Positions 1-16,530 of a DNA stretch of 64,000 nucleotides are shown here, in pieces. The position numbers and the translations under genes are program-made. Each line of letters begins with the position of its first letter. Within the stretch, counting starts at the first letter, position 1. The DNA is from Spiroplasma endosymbiont of Lonchoptera lutea. Its GTDB lineage: Bacteria > Bacillota_I > Bacilli_A > Mycoplasmatales > Nriv7. A model generated the notes under the pieces. The model did no database searches and was not told the origin of the DNA. It saw only the letters and a list, made by a program, of their open reading frames with translations. Location: the NCBI RefSeq assembly GCF_964019715.1, contig NZ_OZ026463.1:806001-870000 (forward strand), in the 5' to 3' direction.

Positions 1-1
1 T

Positions 2-82
2 TCTCCAGATATATTAGAATTATTTAGTTCAGATACTCACGAAGTTGTAAAAATTAAGGGTTTTTTATCTTTTTTATGATAA
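2..82 (+). CDS. 3' end of an unidentified protein
   Basis: An open frame runs in from before the window and ends at TAA (80-82). It gives 26 codons, the last of them TGA read as Trp. No domain is recognisable in so short a tail, and the true gene could lie in another frame. Confidence 0.3.
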
Positions 83-199
83 AAAATTTTTTGTGTATTA
101 TTAAAATACTATTCATTATTATTTTTATTTAAATCTCTTCCTTGTCTTATGTTACAATTTTGAAAATAATTTGATAATGAACTATGAAATATATTTATA

Positions 200-235
200 T
201 GCTGAATTATACTTGTAAGTGCAAGTATAATTCAG
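200..235. repeat. 36-bp palindrome matching an IS30 terminus
   Basis: Two perfect 15-bp arms flank a 6-bp loop. Read on the minus strand, the last 26 bases are identical to the right terminus of the two IS30 copies at 58481-59558 and 60521-61598. It is therefore either a solo IS end that became palindromic or a terminator-like palindrome. No transposase is attached. Confidence 0.55.
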
Positions 236-237
236 CT

Positions 238-452
238 AGTAATAAAAATTTATTTAACAATCAACATCCTTTCTACCAAAAAAAACAATCTATAATCTTT
301 TTGCCCTGGAATTTAATTATAAACTGTTTTTAAAAACTTCCTTATAATTTTGTCGTTATTTATAAAAATTTTAAATAAAAAAATAAATCCATCCCTTTTA
401 AAAAAACTTCTTGTGCTTGTCATAAGTCTGTGGTATATTACAAAACTTTCTT
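238..452 (+). repeat. Degenerate plectrovirus terminal region
   Basis: This stretch closely resembles the ~210 bp noncoding DNA that closes each complete phage unit, for example 57645-57840. It stops exactly where a new unit would begin (at TATTACA) and continues as unrelated DNA. It is a relic of an earlier phage insertion or a recombination scar. The bases from 83 to 199 show no gene. Confidence 0.65.
411..439 (+). promoter_or_regulatory. Relic of the phage junction promoter
   Basis: TTGTGC, a 17-bp spacer and TATATT correspond base for base to the junction promoter found at the end of each phage unit. It faces rightward, against glyA and rpiB, and would produce antisense RNA if active. 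Confidence 0.4.
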
Positions 453-612
453 CAATTTGTAAATAGCCATTATTACTTTTACTCCGATTAGTAACTCGTC
501 AACTAAAATCAGTATTAATTGCTTGCAAAGATTGGTTTAACATCGTAATACTAGAAACACTTAACAGAGTTGTTGAATACAATAGTAAAAATTCCCTAAA
601 AATACATACCAC
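453..612 (-). pseudogene. Truncated exported-protein-like fragment
   Basis: On the minus strand an open frame starts near a GTG at 612 (an out-of-frame ATG lies at 607). It encodes a hydrophobic leader followed by a Ser/Asn-rich stretch, then runs straight into the phage relic. It lacks a proper start and is fused to phage noncoding DNA, so it is probably the 5' remnant of a surface-protein gene cut by phage insertion. The family is not recognised. Confidence 0.25.
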
Positions 613-643
613 CTCTTAAATTACTAAATATTATAAATTAAAC

Positions 644-1972
644 TTATAATTGGTAATTTTCATATATTGGAAAATCTTTTAATAAAATACCAATTTGGTG
701 TTTATGCTTAGCAATATTCTCTTCAGTATTACCATTTTCTTTAAGAACACTAATAATTATATTTGCTAATTGTTCAAATTCCTTTTCTTTTCAACCTCTA
801 GTGGTCATCGCTGCTGTTCCAATTCGAATGCCACTAGTAGTCATTGGTTTTTCTTTATCAAATGGAATCATATTTTTATTACAAATAACATCAACTTGAT
901 GCAAAATATTTTCACATTCCTGCCCCGTACGATTAAATGATGTTTTAACATCAATAATCATTAAATGATTATCAGTACCACCACTAATCAATTTAACATC
1001 ATGTTTTCTAAAAATATTTTCTAAAACTTTACAATTAGCCATAATTTGCTGTTGATATGCTTTAAATTCTGGTGTTGCCGCTTCATAAAATGCTTGTGCT
1101 TTAGCAGCAATAATATGTTCTAAAGGACCTCCTTGTTGACCTGGGAATACTGCCCGATCAATCGCTTTTGCTAATTCTTTTTTACATAAAATTGCACCGC
1201 TTCTTGGACCGCGTAATGTTTTATGTGTTGTTGTTGTTACAATATCTGCTACTAATACAGGATTTGGATGTAATCCAGCAGCAATTAAACCAGCAATATG
1301 AGCCATATCAACCATTAATAATGCTCCAACTTCATCAGCAATTTCACGAAACTTAGTAAAATCAATTGTTCTTGAATATGCACTGGCTCCCGCAACAATT
1401 AATTTTGGTTTAAGTTCTAATGCTTGTTGTCTAATTGCTTCATAATCTAATTGTTGAGTCTTTTCATCAACACCATAACCATGAAATTGATAAACAATTC
1501 CTGAGAAATTCAATTTATGTCCATGGGTTAAATGACCCCCTGCATCTAAACTCATTGCCAAAACAATATCATTCGGCTTTAAAATCGCTTGATATGCAGC
1601 AGCATTAGCTTGACTACCAGAATGCGGTTGCACATTAGCATGCTCAGCATTAAATAAAGTCTTTAATCTTTCAATCGCTAAATTTTCACTTTTATCAACA
1701 AATTCACAACCACCATAATATCTTCTTCCTGGATATCCTTCAGCATATTTATTAGTTAATATTGAACCTGCTAATCTTAATACAGGAAGCGAAACATAAT
1801 TTTCCGAAGCAATTAATTCCACATGGCGTTGTTGTCTAATAAGTTCTTCTTTAACAACTGCTTTTAGTTCGGGATCAATATCATTTGTTTTGCGATTAAT
1901 ATTTTGTATTTCTGAATCAATATCCTTTCCTTCTAAACTAATATCATTTATTTGCGTATCATCTTTAAACAT
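644..1972 (-). CDS. glyA: Serine hydroxymethyltransferase
   Basis: This PLP enzyme interconverts serine plus tetrahydrofolate with glycine plus 5,10-methylene-THF, supplying one-carbon units for thymidylate and formyl-Met-tRNA. The product is 442 aa. The family signature [12 protein letters not shown] lies near residues 50-61, and the PLP-lysine motif [12 protein letters not shown] places the Schiff-base lysine at about K251. A short poorly conserved N-terminal extension of roughly 28 residues precedes the usual DPEL start. One TGA (Trp) occurs about 50 codons before the TAA stop, so standard-code translation would lose the C-terminus. Its start overlaps the end of rpiB by 8 bp, which indicates translational coupling. 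Confidence 0.96.
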
Positions 1973-2417
1973 CTTTAATATCTCCTAATTCAATTTTTTC
2001 AACTCGTTGTTGATGACGGTTTGAAAATTTAGTATTTAAAAATTCTTCTAAAATTCAAATCGCTTTTTGAGGCGCAATAATTCTTCCTCCTAAAACTAAA
2101 ATATTAGCATCATTATGTTCGCGAGCTAAGGCCGCTAACTTTGTTTCATAACATAATGCCGCTCTAATTTTCGGCATGCGATTAGCACTAATACTTATTC
2201 CAATACCTGTGCCACAAATTAAAATTCCATACTTAGCATTACCATTTCCTACTTCTTTACCAACCAATTTGGCATAATCAGGATAATCCACTTGTTCTTC
2301 TTCACTATTAGTTCCTAAATCAATAACCTCATATTCATTATTTTTTAAATATTCAATAAGAGCAGTTTTTAATACATATCCAGCGTGATCACATCCAATA
2401 GCAATTTTATCTTTCAT
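1965..2417 (-). CDS. rpiB: Ribose-5-phosphate isomerase B (RpiB/LacAB family)
   Basis: This enzyme isomerises ribose 5-phosphate and ribulose 5-phosphate in the pentose phosphate pathway. At 150 aa it has normal RpiB length. Visible signatures are IGCDHAGY at the N-terminus and [13 protein letters not shown] in the middle, containing the catalytic Cys and the anion-hole Gly residues. A strong ribosome site (GGAGGG) stands 9 bases upstream of ATG. It is the first gene of a two-gene operon with glyA, a pairing common in Mollicutes. One TGA=Trp codon is read through near the C-terminus. Confidence 0.95.
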
Positions 2418-2453
2418 ATTTATAATTCCCTCCTTCCAATATCCTTTTATTTA

Positions 2454-2459
2454 ATTATA
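2454..2459 (-). promoter_or_regulatory. Candidate -10 box of rpiB-glyA
   Basis: A perfect TATAAT on the minus strand lies about 37 bases before the rpiB ATG. I see no good -35 at the right spacing, so this is only a candidate. Confidence 0.35.
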
Positions 2460-2873
2460 TAGTATGAAAGAAAGAAATTAATTATTTTGAACAAATATTA
2501 ATTTATTTTAAAAGTAACAACCCCTTCATTAATTTTATTATTAGTTAAATTTTTAACTTTATTTATCTCTTCGTAAAAAAATGTTTTATAATTATAACTA
2601 CAAGAAAGTAGGTAAACTTATGAATAAATTTGATATCCTAAAAGAAATCCTCTTAGCGCGTCATTCTTGACGAGAATATGATTCCCAAAAAATTAATGAA
2701 CAAGATATTAATGAAATCTTAGAAGTAGCCCGTCATTCACCATCAGCATTTGAATCAGAACCATGACATCTTATTGTTGTTAGTAATAACAAAGTAAAAC
2801 AAGAATTACATCCTTTAATATGAAAACAAAAACAAGTCCTTAACGCTTCACATCTATTTTTAATTTTAACTAA

Positions 2874-3934
2874 CCTGAATTGTAAATATAAATGGGACAG
2901 TTTTTTAAAATAATTGTATTAAATCTATTGGTCTTTTATAAGATAATGATTTTCTGGGTGTAGAATTAATTTGAAATGCTATAGAATTTAAGTCTTTTTG
3001 TTTATATGAAGATAAATCAGTAGATTTTGGTAAATATCTTCTTAAAATACCATTATTGTTCTCATTTAAACCTCTTTGACAAGGTTTGCCGGCATCTGCA
3101 AAATAAATTTTAACATTACAATTTTTTTCAATTAATTTTCATTTACTAAATTCTTTACCACGATCAAAAGTAATAGTTTTAATTGTTCCTGGTATTAATT
3201 TTGAAATAAATTTTATTATACTTTGTGTAATACTTTCTGCTTTATGATTTTTAGTTTTCAAAGGAATTGTGGTTTTTGATCATATATCAGCTAAAGTAAT
3301 AATAGAACTTTTATGATCTTTACCAACGATAGTATCTCCCTCTAAATGGCCAAATTCTTGTATATTTTTAATATTTGGAATGATTAAATTTCTTTCATGA
3401 ATAGATTTACAATTATTAATTCTGCCCCTAGTTTCTTTTTGTTTATGAGGTTTATTTTTGCCTTTTCTCAATAAATTTTTTTCATCAAAACCCATTCGAT
3501 TTGTTTTAAACATGTTATATAAAGTTTTTGTTGAAATATTTTTTATTTTATTTTTCTTTAAAAAATCAGCAATTATATCAAGAGCATAATTTTTAGTAAT
3601 TAACAAATGATTGATAGTATTAATTTCTGTTAAAGTTAAAATTATTAATTTTCTACCTGCATTTTGTTTATTTTTTTGAACTTGATTCAATATTTCTAAT
3701 GGTAATAAGTTTTGATTTAATAATTTACAAACTCTGTGTACAGTTGATTTACTATAATCAATTGCTTTTGCTATTTTACGAATAGAAAATCCATAACTTT
3801 TATATTCTTTTATTGCTATTATTGATTCAATAGTCAGATACTTATACATTGTACTAATTCCTTTCTTTTCTTAATTATAGAATTAACACAATTTGTTTTT
3901 TATATAAGTGTCCTTTTTAATTTTACATTTCAGG
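2874..3934 (-). mobile_element. IS30-family insertion sequence (type 1)
   Basis: This 1061-bp element has imperfect ~27-bp terminal inverted repeats beginning CCTGAA and ending TTCAGG. It is flanked by TAA on both sides, a 3-bp target duplication. It carries one intact transposase gene on the minus strand. Its termini and protein differ clearly from the IS30 pair near 58-61 kb, so at least two IS30 lineages are present. Confidence 0.88.
2905..3849 (-). CDS. IS30-family transposase, intact
   Basis: This 314-aa DDE transposase has an N-terminal helix-turn-helix (IRKIAKAIDYSKSTVHRV, about residues 23-40). The catalytic triad is D172 in GDTIVG, D229 in TFDRGKEF and E263 in RGLNENNNG. The 33 residues between the second D and the E are the IS30 hallmark. 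Two or more internal TGA codons are Trp. The gene has an ATG start and no frameshift, so the element could still be mobile. Confidence 0.92.
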
Positions 3935-4333
3935 TAAAATGCCTTTACAAAAAATAGTGCCTTTCTTCGTTTAAGATATCAAACGCGTTATCAGAATTCT
4001 GATGAAAAATTTGAACAATTACAAAATAACTTAATAAATTATTTAAAAAAATATATTAATGACCCAGAAGAATGAGCTAAACGACAAGCATATATTTTAT
4101 TAGAAAACATTATTCTTTGTGCTTTTGCTAAAGGCATTGGTACTAGTCCAATGGAAGGGTTTGATGGTGCTGACATCATTAATTATTTAGAAACAAATAA
4201 CCATATCGCTCCTAATGAATACAATGTTGCCGTTGTTCTTGCTGCCGGATATTTACCTAAAAATAAAGAATTACCAAGAAAACCACAATCCTTAACTTAT
4301 GAACAATTAGTTACTAAAATTGAATAAAACAAA

Positions 4334-4362
4334 AACGCCATTATCTTTACAATAATGGCGTT
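4334..4362. terminator. Bidirectional terminator between nitroreductase relic and rpoC
   Basis: A stem of at least 9-10 bp (AACGCCATTA with TAATGGCGTT) around a short loop has A-runs on the left and T-runs on the right. It serves the two convergent transcription units. Confidence 0.85.
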
Positions 4363-4398
4363 TCTTTTATGTTTAAAAAATATCTAATAATTTAAATT

Positions 4399-8163
<3,765 letters not shown>

Positions 8164-8180
8164 TTATCATTTCTTCCTCT

Positions 8181-11891
<3,711 letters not shown>

Positions 11892-11930
11892 TAACAAATC
11901 CCCCTTGTTTTTCATAACTAAAACTATATA

Positions 11931-11959
11931 ATTTTATACTAATTATACTCTTAAATCAA
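11931..11959 (-). promoter_or_regulatory. rpoBC promoter, abutting the phage array
   Basis: On the minus strand TTGATT (11954-11959), a 17-bp spacer and TAAAAT (11931-11936) lie 40 bases before the rpoB ATG. The first phage base is at about 11960-11961, so the -35 box touches the phage junction and everything upstream of it is now phage DNA. Confidence 0.65.
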
Positions 11960-11977
11960 TACATACTTTTGATAAGG

Positions 11978-12020
11978 TTGTAGAAACCATATACATATGA
12001 CAAGATTTTGTTTTCTACAA
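11978..12020 (+). other. Leader hairpin, unit 1
   Basis: TTGTAGAAA pairs perfectly with TTTCTACAA across a 25-base loop, just after the predicted transcription start. It could be a packaging signal, a leader RNA structure or a replication element. Unit 4 has a different sequence that still folds (see findings). Confidence 0.55.
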
Positions 12021-12041
12021 ACTTTTAGGGGGTGTTTTCTT

Positions 12042-12143
12042 TTGGCAGTAATATTTTGTATTGAATGCGACAACGAAAGCTATATCGTTGGCAATAAAAA
12101 TACAGTTGGAATCTGTAATTCTTGCGATGAAAAGGGGTTTTAA
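12042..12143 (+). CDS. 33-aa zinc-ribbon-like protein
   Basis: A TTG start follows a strong AGGGGGTG ribosome site. The tiny product has two CxxC pairs (CIEC and CNSC) 19 residues apart, as in a minimal zinc ribbon. It is the first gene of every unit and nearly invariant, so it is probably a phage regulator or replication factor. Its function is inferred only from the cysteine pattern. Confidence 0.6.
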   Translation: MAVIFCIECDNESYIVGNKNTVGICNSCDEKGF

Positions 12144-12145
12144 TT

Positions 12146-12280
12146 TTGAAAGAAACGATAGATTATAAAATATGTCGTTGGTGTTTGCATATTAGAAACT
12201 TAGGAAATCACGATGCTTGTGATAAAAAATTTATTAATCATATTAAAAAAATATTAAAAAATAAAAATAAAGCACACTAA
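12146..12280 (+). CDS. 44-aa Cys/His-rich basic protein
   Basis: A TTG start sits behind AAGGGG, which lies inside the end of the previous gene. The motif CRWCLH...NHDAC suggests a second single zinc-binding knuckle, followed by a Lys-rich tail. It is small, basic and coupled to the zinc ribbon, so nucleic-acid binding is plausible. It is not a recognised family. Confidence 0.55.
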   Translation: MKETIDYKICRWCLHIRNLGNHDACDKKFINHIKKILKNKNKAH

Positions 12281-12293
12281 AAAAGTAAGAAAT

Positions 12294-12605
12294 TTATTTT
12301 TTAAACCTATAAAAAATTAAATATAGAATTCAAACAATACCAATAATAAATTGAACTACAAATCAACCTTCTTCTTTAAATAAATAAACTCATTTTAAAT
12401 CTTGAAATTTAAAATTTCAATTAAAAAATCAAACCATAGCATATAATGCTTGTCCAAATGAATTATCTTTATCCGGAGTTCAAAAATAAGCAACTCCTTG
12501 TAAAATTCAACCTATTCAAATAGTTATGCCAAAATAATTAAGATTAACTTCTAAAAAGCAAATTATCTTATCTGAAATATCTTCTAATTTATCTAATAAA
12601 TACAT
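12294..12605 (-). CDS. 103-aa membrane protein on the opposite strand
   Basis: ATG at 12605 follows an excellent AGGAGG site on the minus strand. The product has a hydrophobic segment near residues 20-40 and another near 80-98 (VVQFIIGIVWILYLIFY), with many TGA=Trp codons. It is conserved in units 1, 2 and 3 and truncated in unit 6, but absent from units 4 and 5. An early-region gene antisense to the virion genes could act in the lysogen, but its role is unknown. Confidence 0.7.
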
Positions 12606-12651
12606 ATAAAACCTCCTAATTTTAAAAAGAATAAAAGGATAAAAAAAGAAA

Positions 12652-12912
12652 ATGAAAACTGTAAATAAATTTATAAAAAAATATTGATGAATAATACTTA
12701 ATTACATTATATTCATATCTTTAAGTATAGTTTTATTATTACATACAGATATTGAAAATTTGCAACAATTTATTAAAAATTTTGGAGCAATTGGTAGGTT
12801 AATGATTATAGGTTATTCATTAGTATGAGTAACCATAACACAAATAGTGAACTGTTTAATTCGTTTTGTATTAAAAAAAATCAAAATTAAAAGAAAAATA
12901 AAAGGAATTTAA
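12652..12912 (+). CDS. 86-aa two-helix membrane protein
   Basis: It starts at ATG after AAGGA. Hydrophobic segments are near residues 13-30 and 45-65, and the C-terminus is very Lys/Arg-rich. It diverges from the antisense 103-aa gene across 46 bp, and the two are gained and lost together (units 1-3 yes, units 4-5 no). Confidence 0.65.
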
Positions 12913-12918
12913 AAAATA

Positions 12919-13218
12919 ATGTTTAAAGTTAAATTAGTTAGTATAAAAAGAAAAATATTTAAAAATAAAGATGGCTCTACGATGTCAGGATATTCTGCCG
13001 AATTTTTGCGTTATGAAAATGACTTATTTGAGCCTACCGGCGAACAAAAAGCCTTATGAATTGATGATAATAATTTAGAACAACAAGAAATTTATAAATT
13101 GTTAAAAGAAAATGTTAAATCATTTTTTAGTTGCGAATTAACTTTTGATAAAAACCCCAAAATAGTTAATTTGCAAAAAATTGAATTAGAAAAAAATCAA
13201 AAAAACTTGTCCAGTTAA
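12919..13218 (+). CDS. 99-aa basic protein, possible ssDNA-binding protein
   Basis: The Lys-rich start (FKVKLVSIKRKIFKNKDG) and mixed, beta-rich-looking middle are present in all five units with only a few substitutions. It sits immediately before the origin-like island and rep, where filamentous phages often encode a single-stranded DNA-binding protein. No SSB motif is directly visible, so that role is inferred from position and charge. Confidence 0.7.
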
Positions 13219-13228
13219 TTGATAATCA

Positions 13229-13300
13229 CTTCGGTCTGCGAAGCGGTGCGGAAAGCGTATGCTCCGCCCGCTTAGCGGGTAGTCGGCGAAGCCGACTATT
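13229..13300 (+). other. Four-hairpin GC-rich island, likely phage origin
   Basis: In a very AT-rich genome this 72-bp block is GC-rich and holds four consecutive stems: CTTCG/CGAAG, GCGG..AGC/GCT..CCGC, CCCGC/GCGGG and AGTCGGC/GCCGACT. It stands about 50 bp before rep. Its position, structure and conservation fit a rolling-circle or complementary-strand origin. Confidence 0.7.
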
Positions 13301-13350
13301 ACTTGATTAAATAACATAACTGGCGAAAATCTAAAACCGGAGAATAAAAT

Positions 13351-14193
13351 ATGAATTTACAACCTCAAAATCCGACTGATTTTTATATGAAAACGATTTA
13401 TTACGGTCAATATATTCGTAATATTGTTATGCCTTTAGAACGCATTAAAGCAAATAACCGCAATGCTAGCGGTTTAAAAAATAAAGGTAATTGTGATACA
13501 AAACTGTTTAATAGCAATATTCGTGCAAAATCTAATGTTATTAGGAAGGCATATCATAATTTTTGAGACTGCAAAAAACTTACATTCTTAACTCTTACTT
13601 ATGCTGATGTTAATGAATTTGACATTAGAAAATGTAAGCGTGATTTAAATAAATTTTTTAAAAAATTAAAATATTGATTTAAAGTTAAAAATAAAAATAT
13701 TAAGTATTTGTATACATATGAATATCAGAAAAGAGGCGTTATTCATTTTCATATTTTAATCACCGAAAAAATACCCCATAAAATTATTTTACAATTTTGA
13801 CCTTACGGAATTAATAAAAATATTAGAGTTCGTGAAAACACTAATGAAATGGTTGTAAAATATTGCTCCAAATATATAACTAAAAATGTCCTGAATGAAA
13901 AATCATTAAATCAGTATGATTTAAATATCAAGGCTTATCAATTCTCTTATAACTGTCAAAACCCCATTACTAGAAAACAAATATTTACCGATACTTTGAA
14001 TAATATTGTTAATAGAACCGTAAATTCTGAATTTGTAAAGTACTTAAAATCAAAAGTTAATAAATTTAAAACTAAAATGTGCGGAGCAATCTATGAATTT
14101 AAAAATATTAATTATGTAGGCTTTGAAAGTGAAAATTATACTTCGTTAGAAAGTTTAAGATTTAGAAATCAACTAAGAAAAACGAAACATTAG
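13351..14193 (+). CDS. Rolling-circle replication initiator (HUH endonuclease)
   Basis: This 280-aa Rep nicks the phage origin to start rolling-circle synthesis. All three family motifs are visible: motif 1 LTFLTLTY (about residues 78-85), motif 2 GVIHFHILI with the metal-binding HxH, and motif 3 VVKYCSKYITK with the catalytic Tyr. ATG follows GGAGA. It is split by TGA=Trp under the standard code. It is closest to plectrovirus ORF2/Rep-type proteins, from memory of the family. Confidence 0.88.
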
Positions 14194-14203
14194 GAGTTAA
14201 AAA

Positions 14204-14566
14204 ATGAAAGAAAAAATGCAATTAAAAATAAGAATTAAAAATTGATTTAAAAATCATTGGTTAAAAATATTGCTTAGCATTGTTTTTATCTTTATAAACT
14301 TAATACTTTGAGCTTTAACTTTATTGGATACTAAGTGAGTGATGGGAACAAATGGTGAATTTATTGATTTTATTGAAAAAGATATGTATAAGTTTTTTGG
14401 TTTAAATACCGCAATTATGTTGCTTGGATTATTTGTTTATTGATTTGGTAGTGCGATATTTATTGCTTTTAAAGTTGAAAAATTAGTTTGACTTATTGTT
14501 AAGAAGATTAAGGAAAAAAGAGCTTTGAAAAATAAAACTTTAAATAGAAAGGAAATTGAAAAATAA
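14204..14566 (+). CDS. 120-aa two-helix membrane protein
   Basis: It starts at ATG after TAGGAG, close behind rep. It has hydrophobic spans near residues 18-38 and 70-92 and a basic C-terminus. It is full length only in unit 1: in units 2, 3 and 5 the same ribosome site and first 12 codons survive and end in a stop. Its stop overlaps the next ATG by one base. Confidence 0.7.
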
Positions 14567-14790
14567 TGGCAATATTTAGTCTAATATGTTTTATCTTATT
14601 AACCTTATTACTCGCTTTTGCTGTTGCTTGGGGTTTGTGGCGTTGAATGAACGATGTTAAAAAGTATGGTAAACAAGCAAAAGAAATTAAAGGGGATTTT
14701 AGTAAAAAAGAAAAACGCTTCATTGTTAAATTATCTTATTTAACTGAAAAAAATGACAAACAAAATCAAGAAACTCAAACGAAAGGATAA
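14566..14790 (+). CDS. 74-aa single-span membrane protein
   Basis: One N-terminal hydrophobic helix is followed by a highly charged cytoplasmic-type tail (KKYGKQAKE...). The other units carry a diverged 70-aa equivalent with the same layout. It is probably a minor virion or assembly protein. Confidence 0.7.
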
Positions 14791-14795
14791 AATAA

Positions 14796-14960
14796 ATGTT
14801 AAAAGATGTAATTATTAAGTTAATTGATTTACTTTATCCAACTGCCGATTTACCGCCCCAAGTAGTATTTTTGTTCTCAATTCTTGTAATCATTGTGTTA
14901 TTTGCCAGTTTCATTGGTATTCTCTTTCTTCCGATTAAGTGTTTATTTCAATGTTTCTAG
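14796..14960 (+). CDS. 54-aa membrane protein
   Basis: The signature DLLYPTADLPPQVVFLFSIL is followed by one hydrophobic helix. It is conserved in all complete units and overlaps the next gene by 10 bp. It may be a small minor coat protein, by size and place. Confidence 0.65.
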   Translation: MLKDVIIKLIDLLYPTADLPPQVVFLFSILVIIVLFASFIGILFLPIKCLFQCF

Positions 14961-15184
14961 TTGTTTGAAAAGATTTAAATTGAGAACAAATTAAACAAAC
15001 TTTCTGAGATTTGTTTATCCAAATTACAACTATTCCAGCTCATATTACTGGCGGTAAAGAAATTAATTTAACTGAAGAACCACTTTGACTTTTAACAACC
15101 AACATCGCTTTTTGATTACTAACAACAGTTATTATCTTATTTATGTTGATTTTATTTTATAAAGTTAAATCTTATTTTTGTTAA
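14951..15184 (+). CDS. 77-aa Trp-rich membrane protein
   Basis: The N-terminal half is amphipathic and Trp-rich (VVWKDLNWEQ), all but one Trp being TGA, with a C-terminal hydrophobic helix. It lies directly before the coat gene. It is likely a minor virion protein, with no recognised family. Confidence 0.65.
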
Positions 15185-15226
15185 TAAATATAGGATAAAT
15201 ATTTTGAAAAGAAAGGGGGTGATTAT

Positions 15227-15466
15227 ATGTTTACAACTTTCTTAGCTGATGCACCAGTAGCAATTACCGGAAAACAAGCCATTAGTAATTTGTGAGATAG
15301 TATGGTAGGACTTTTTGGAAAAATCTGAAGCGACATTATCAGTGGGCAAATGCCATTAGTAGTAGATTTCTTTGCTACTTATTGAATTTTTTTATTTCCG
15401 GCAATTGTTGGATTATTCTTATTTGCTTTTGGAATGTTTGAAAAACTACTATTAAGAGTTCGTTAA
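15227..15466 (+). CDS. Major coat protein (probable)
   Basis: This 79-aa protein sits behind the strongest ribosome site of the phage (AAGGGGGTGAT), as expected for the most abundant virion protein. Its layout is that of a filamentous coat protein: a short N-terminal segment, an amphipathic helix, one long hydrophobic helix (residues ~48-68) and a basic end. The first ~13 residues differ sharply between units. The identity is inferred from design and position. Confidence 0.72.
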
Positions 15467-15496
15467 TAGTAATTAAAAAAATAAAGGAGTGCGATA

Positions 15497-16492
15497 ATGC
15501 TTAAATTTCTAAAAAATATCTGTGAAAAAATCAATGACTTTGTTAGCTTAAATCGCACTTTCTTTATTATTTCTTGATATTATTATGCTTTTCTTGTTGT
15601 TATTAATCCACAATATTGAGTTTCATTTTTTCATATCATCGGTATTATCTTAAATTGTTTAATTTTAATTACTAAATTTATGCAATGAGTTAATCGTAAA
15701 TCTTTTATTAATTTTTTATTCAAATCACCATTAAATATTGTGATTGGTTCATTGGGAACTGGAAAAACTGCTTTATTAGTTTTTGCTTCAAAACTTTTAG
15801 GTAAGAAAAAATGAAAGACGGCTTCAACATTTCCAATTTTAGACCAACAAATGTTATCTTTGGGGCATATGTCGTTATTGGATAATGAATATCCAATATT
15901 AGAAGAAAAACATTTATTGTTATGAGACGAAACCAATTTATTTTTAGAAGGAACCGATTATAAAGAAAATGATAAATCAACCCAAGGTTTACAAGAATAT
16001 TTTGCTCTTGTTAGACATTTTGGTCATATTGTTCTAGCCAGTGGCCAACGCCCTGAACATATTTGGGTTAAAGTTAGAGATATTGCTAATTCGGTTATTG
16101 TTGGTATTACTAAGAAATCAGTTAATTTTTTTCGCCCCTACCTAAAGGTTGTCTATGGCACTTTTAAATCTGTAGAAGAATACGAACGCTGACGCACGAG
16201 TTTAATTGATGCTAAAAATAATAAAAAAGGTCGTAAAACTAAATATCGTAATATTCCGGAATTAGATATCTACTTTTTTAAATTAAAAATTCCAATGTCC
16301 GTTTTAGAGTGTTACGACAATAAGTATTTATCTTTTTTACGCCCCGTTGCTAATCGCGTTGTTGTTGATACTTATGAAGATAAGTTTTATGAAACTACTG
16401 AAGTTGATTTAGAAATATTAAAATACCTTAAAATGGAAAAATTTAGTCGTATTATGGAATTACTAAAAAGTAATTTGAAAGATAGGAATTAA
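15497..16492 (+). CDS. Zot/gpI-like phage assembly ATPase
   Basis: This 331-aa membrane-anchored P-loop ATPase probably powers extrusion of the filament. Two hydrophobic spans (about 22-38 and 44-60) precede Walker A GSLGTGKT (84-91). Walker B is HLLLWDETNLF, and a sensor-like block SGQRPEHIWVKVRDIA follows, as in the Zot family. ATG follows AAAGGAG. It lies between the coat gene and the minor-protein genes, as in other filamentous phages. Confidence 0.88.
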
Positions 16493-16530
16493 CTATCATA
16501 TTATTTTAATCTAAGAAAGGATACTTAATT

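Larger units (their letters stand above)
2620..4327 (+). pseudogene. Nitroreductase-family gene interrupted by an IS30 element
   Basis: The 5' part (2620-2873) encodes a typical nitroreductase start: an RHSWREY-like FMN-binding region, then ARHSPSAFESEPWH. The 3' part (from about 3938) contains the family C-terminal motif GIGTSPMEGF and ends at TAA 4325-4327. The joined product would be about 215 aa, the normal size for this FMN-dependent oxidoreductase family. Removing the IS and one TAA duplication does not restore frame: one extra base is needed, most simply in the A-run around 3949-3954. The gene has therefore decayed beyond the insertion itself. Confidence 0.88.

Noticed and set aside
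1168-1356. Plus-strand open frame inside glyA
   Set aside because: It is antisense to a highly conserved gene, low in complexity and without a ribosome site.
12919-13218. Possible frameshifted C-terminus of the 99-aa protein in unit 1
   Set aside because: Recounting the A-run gave seven A, as in all other units, so the ends agree.
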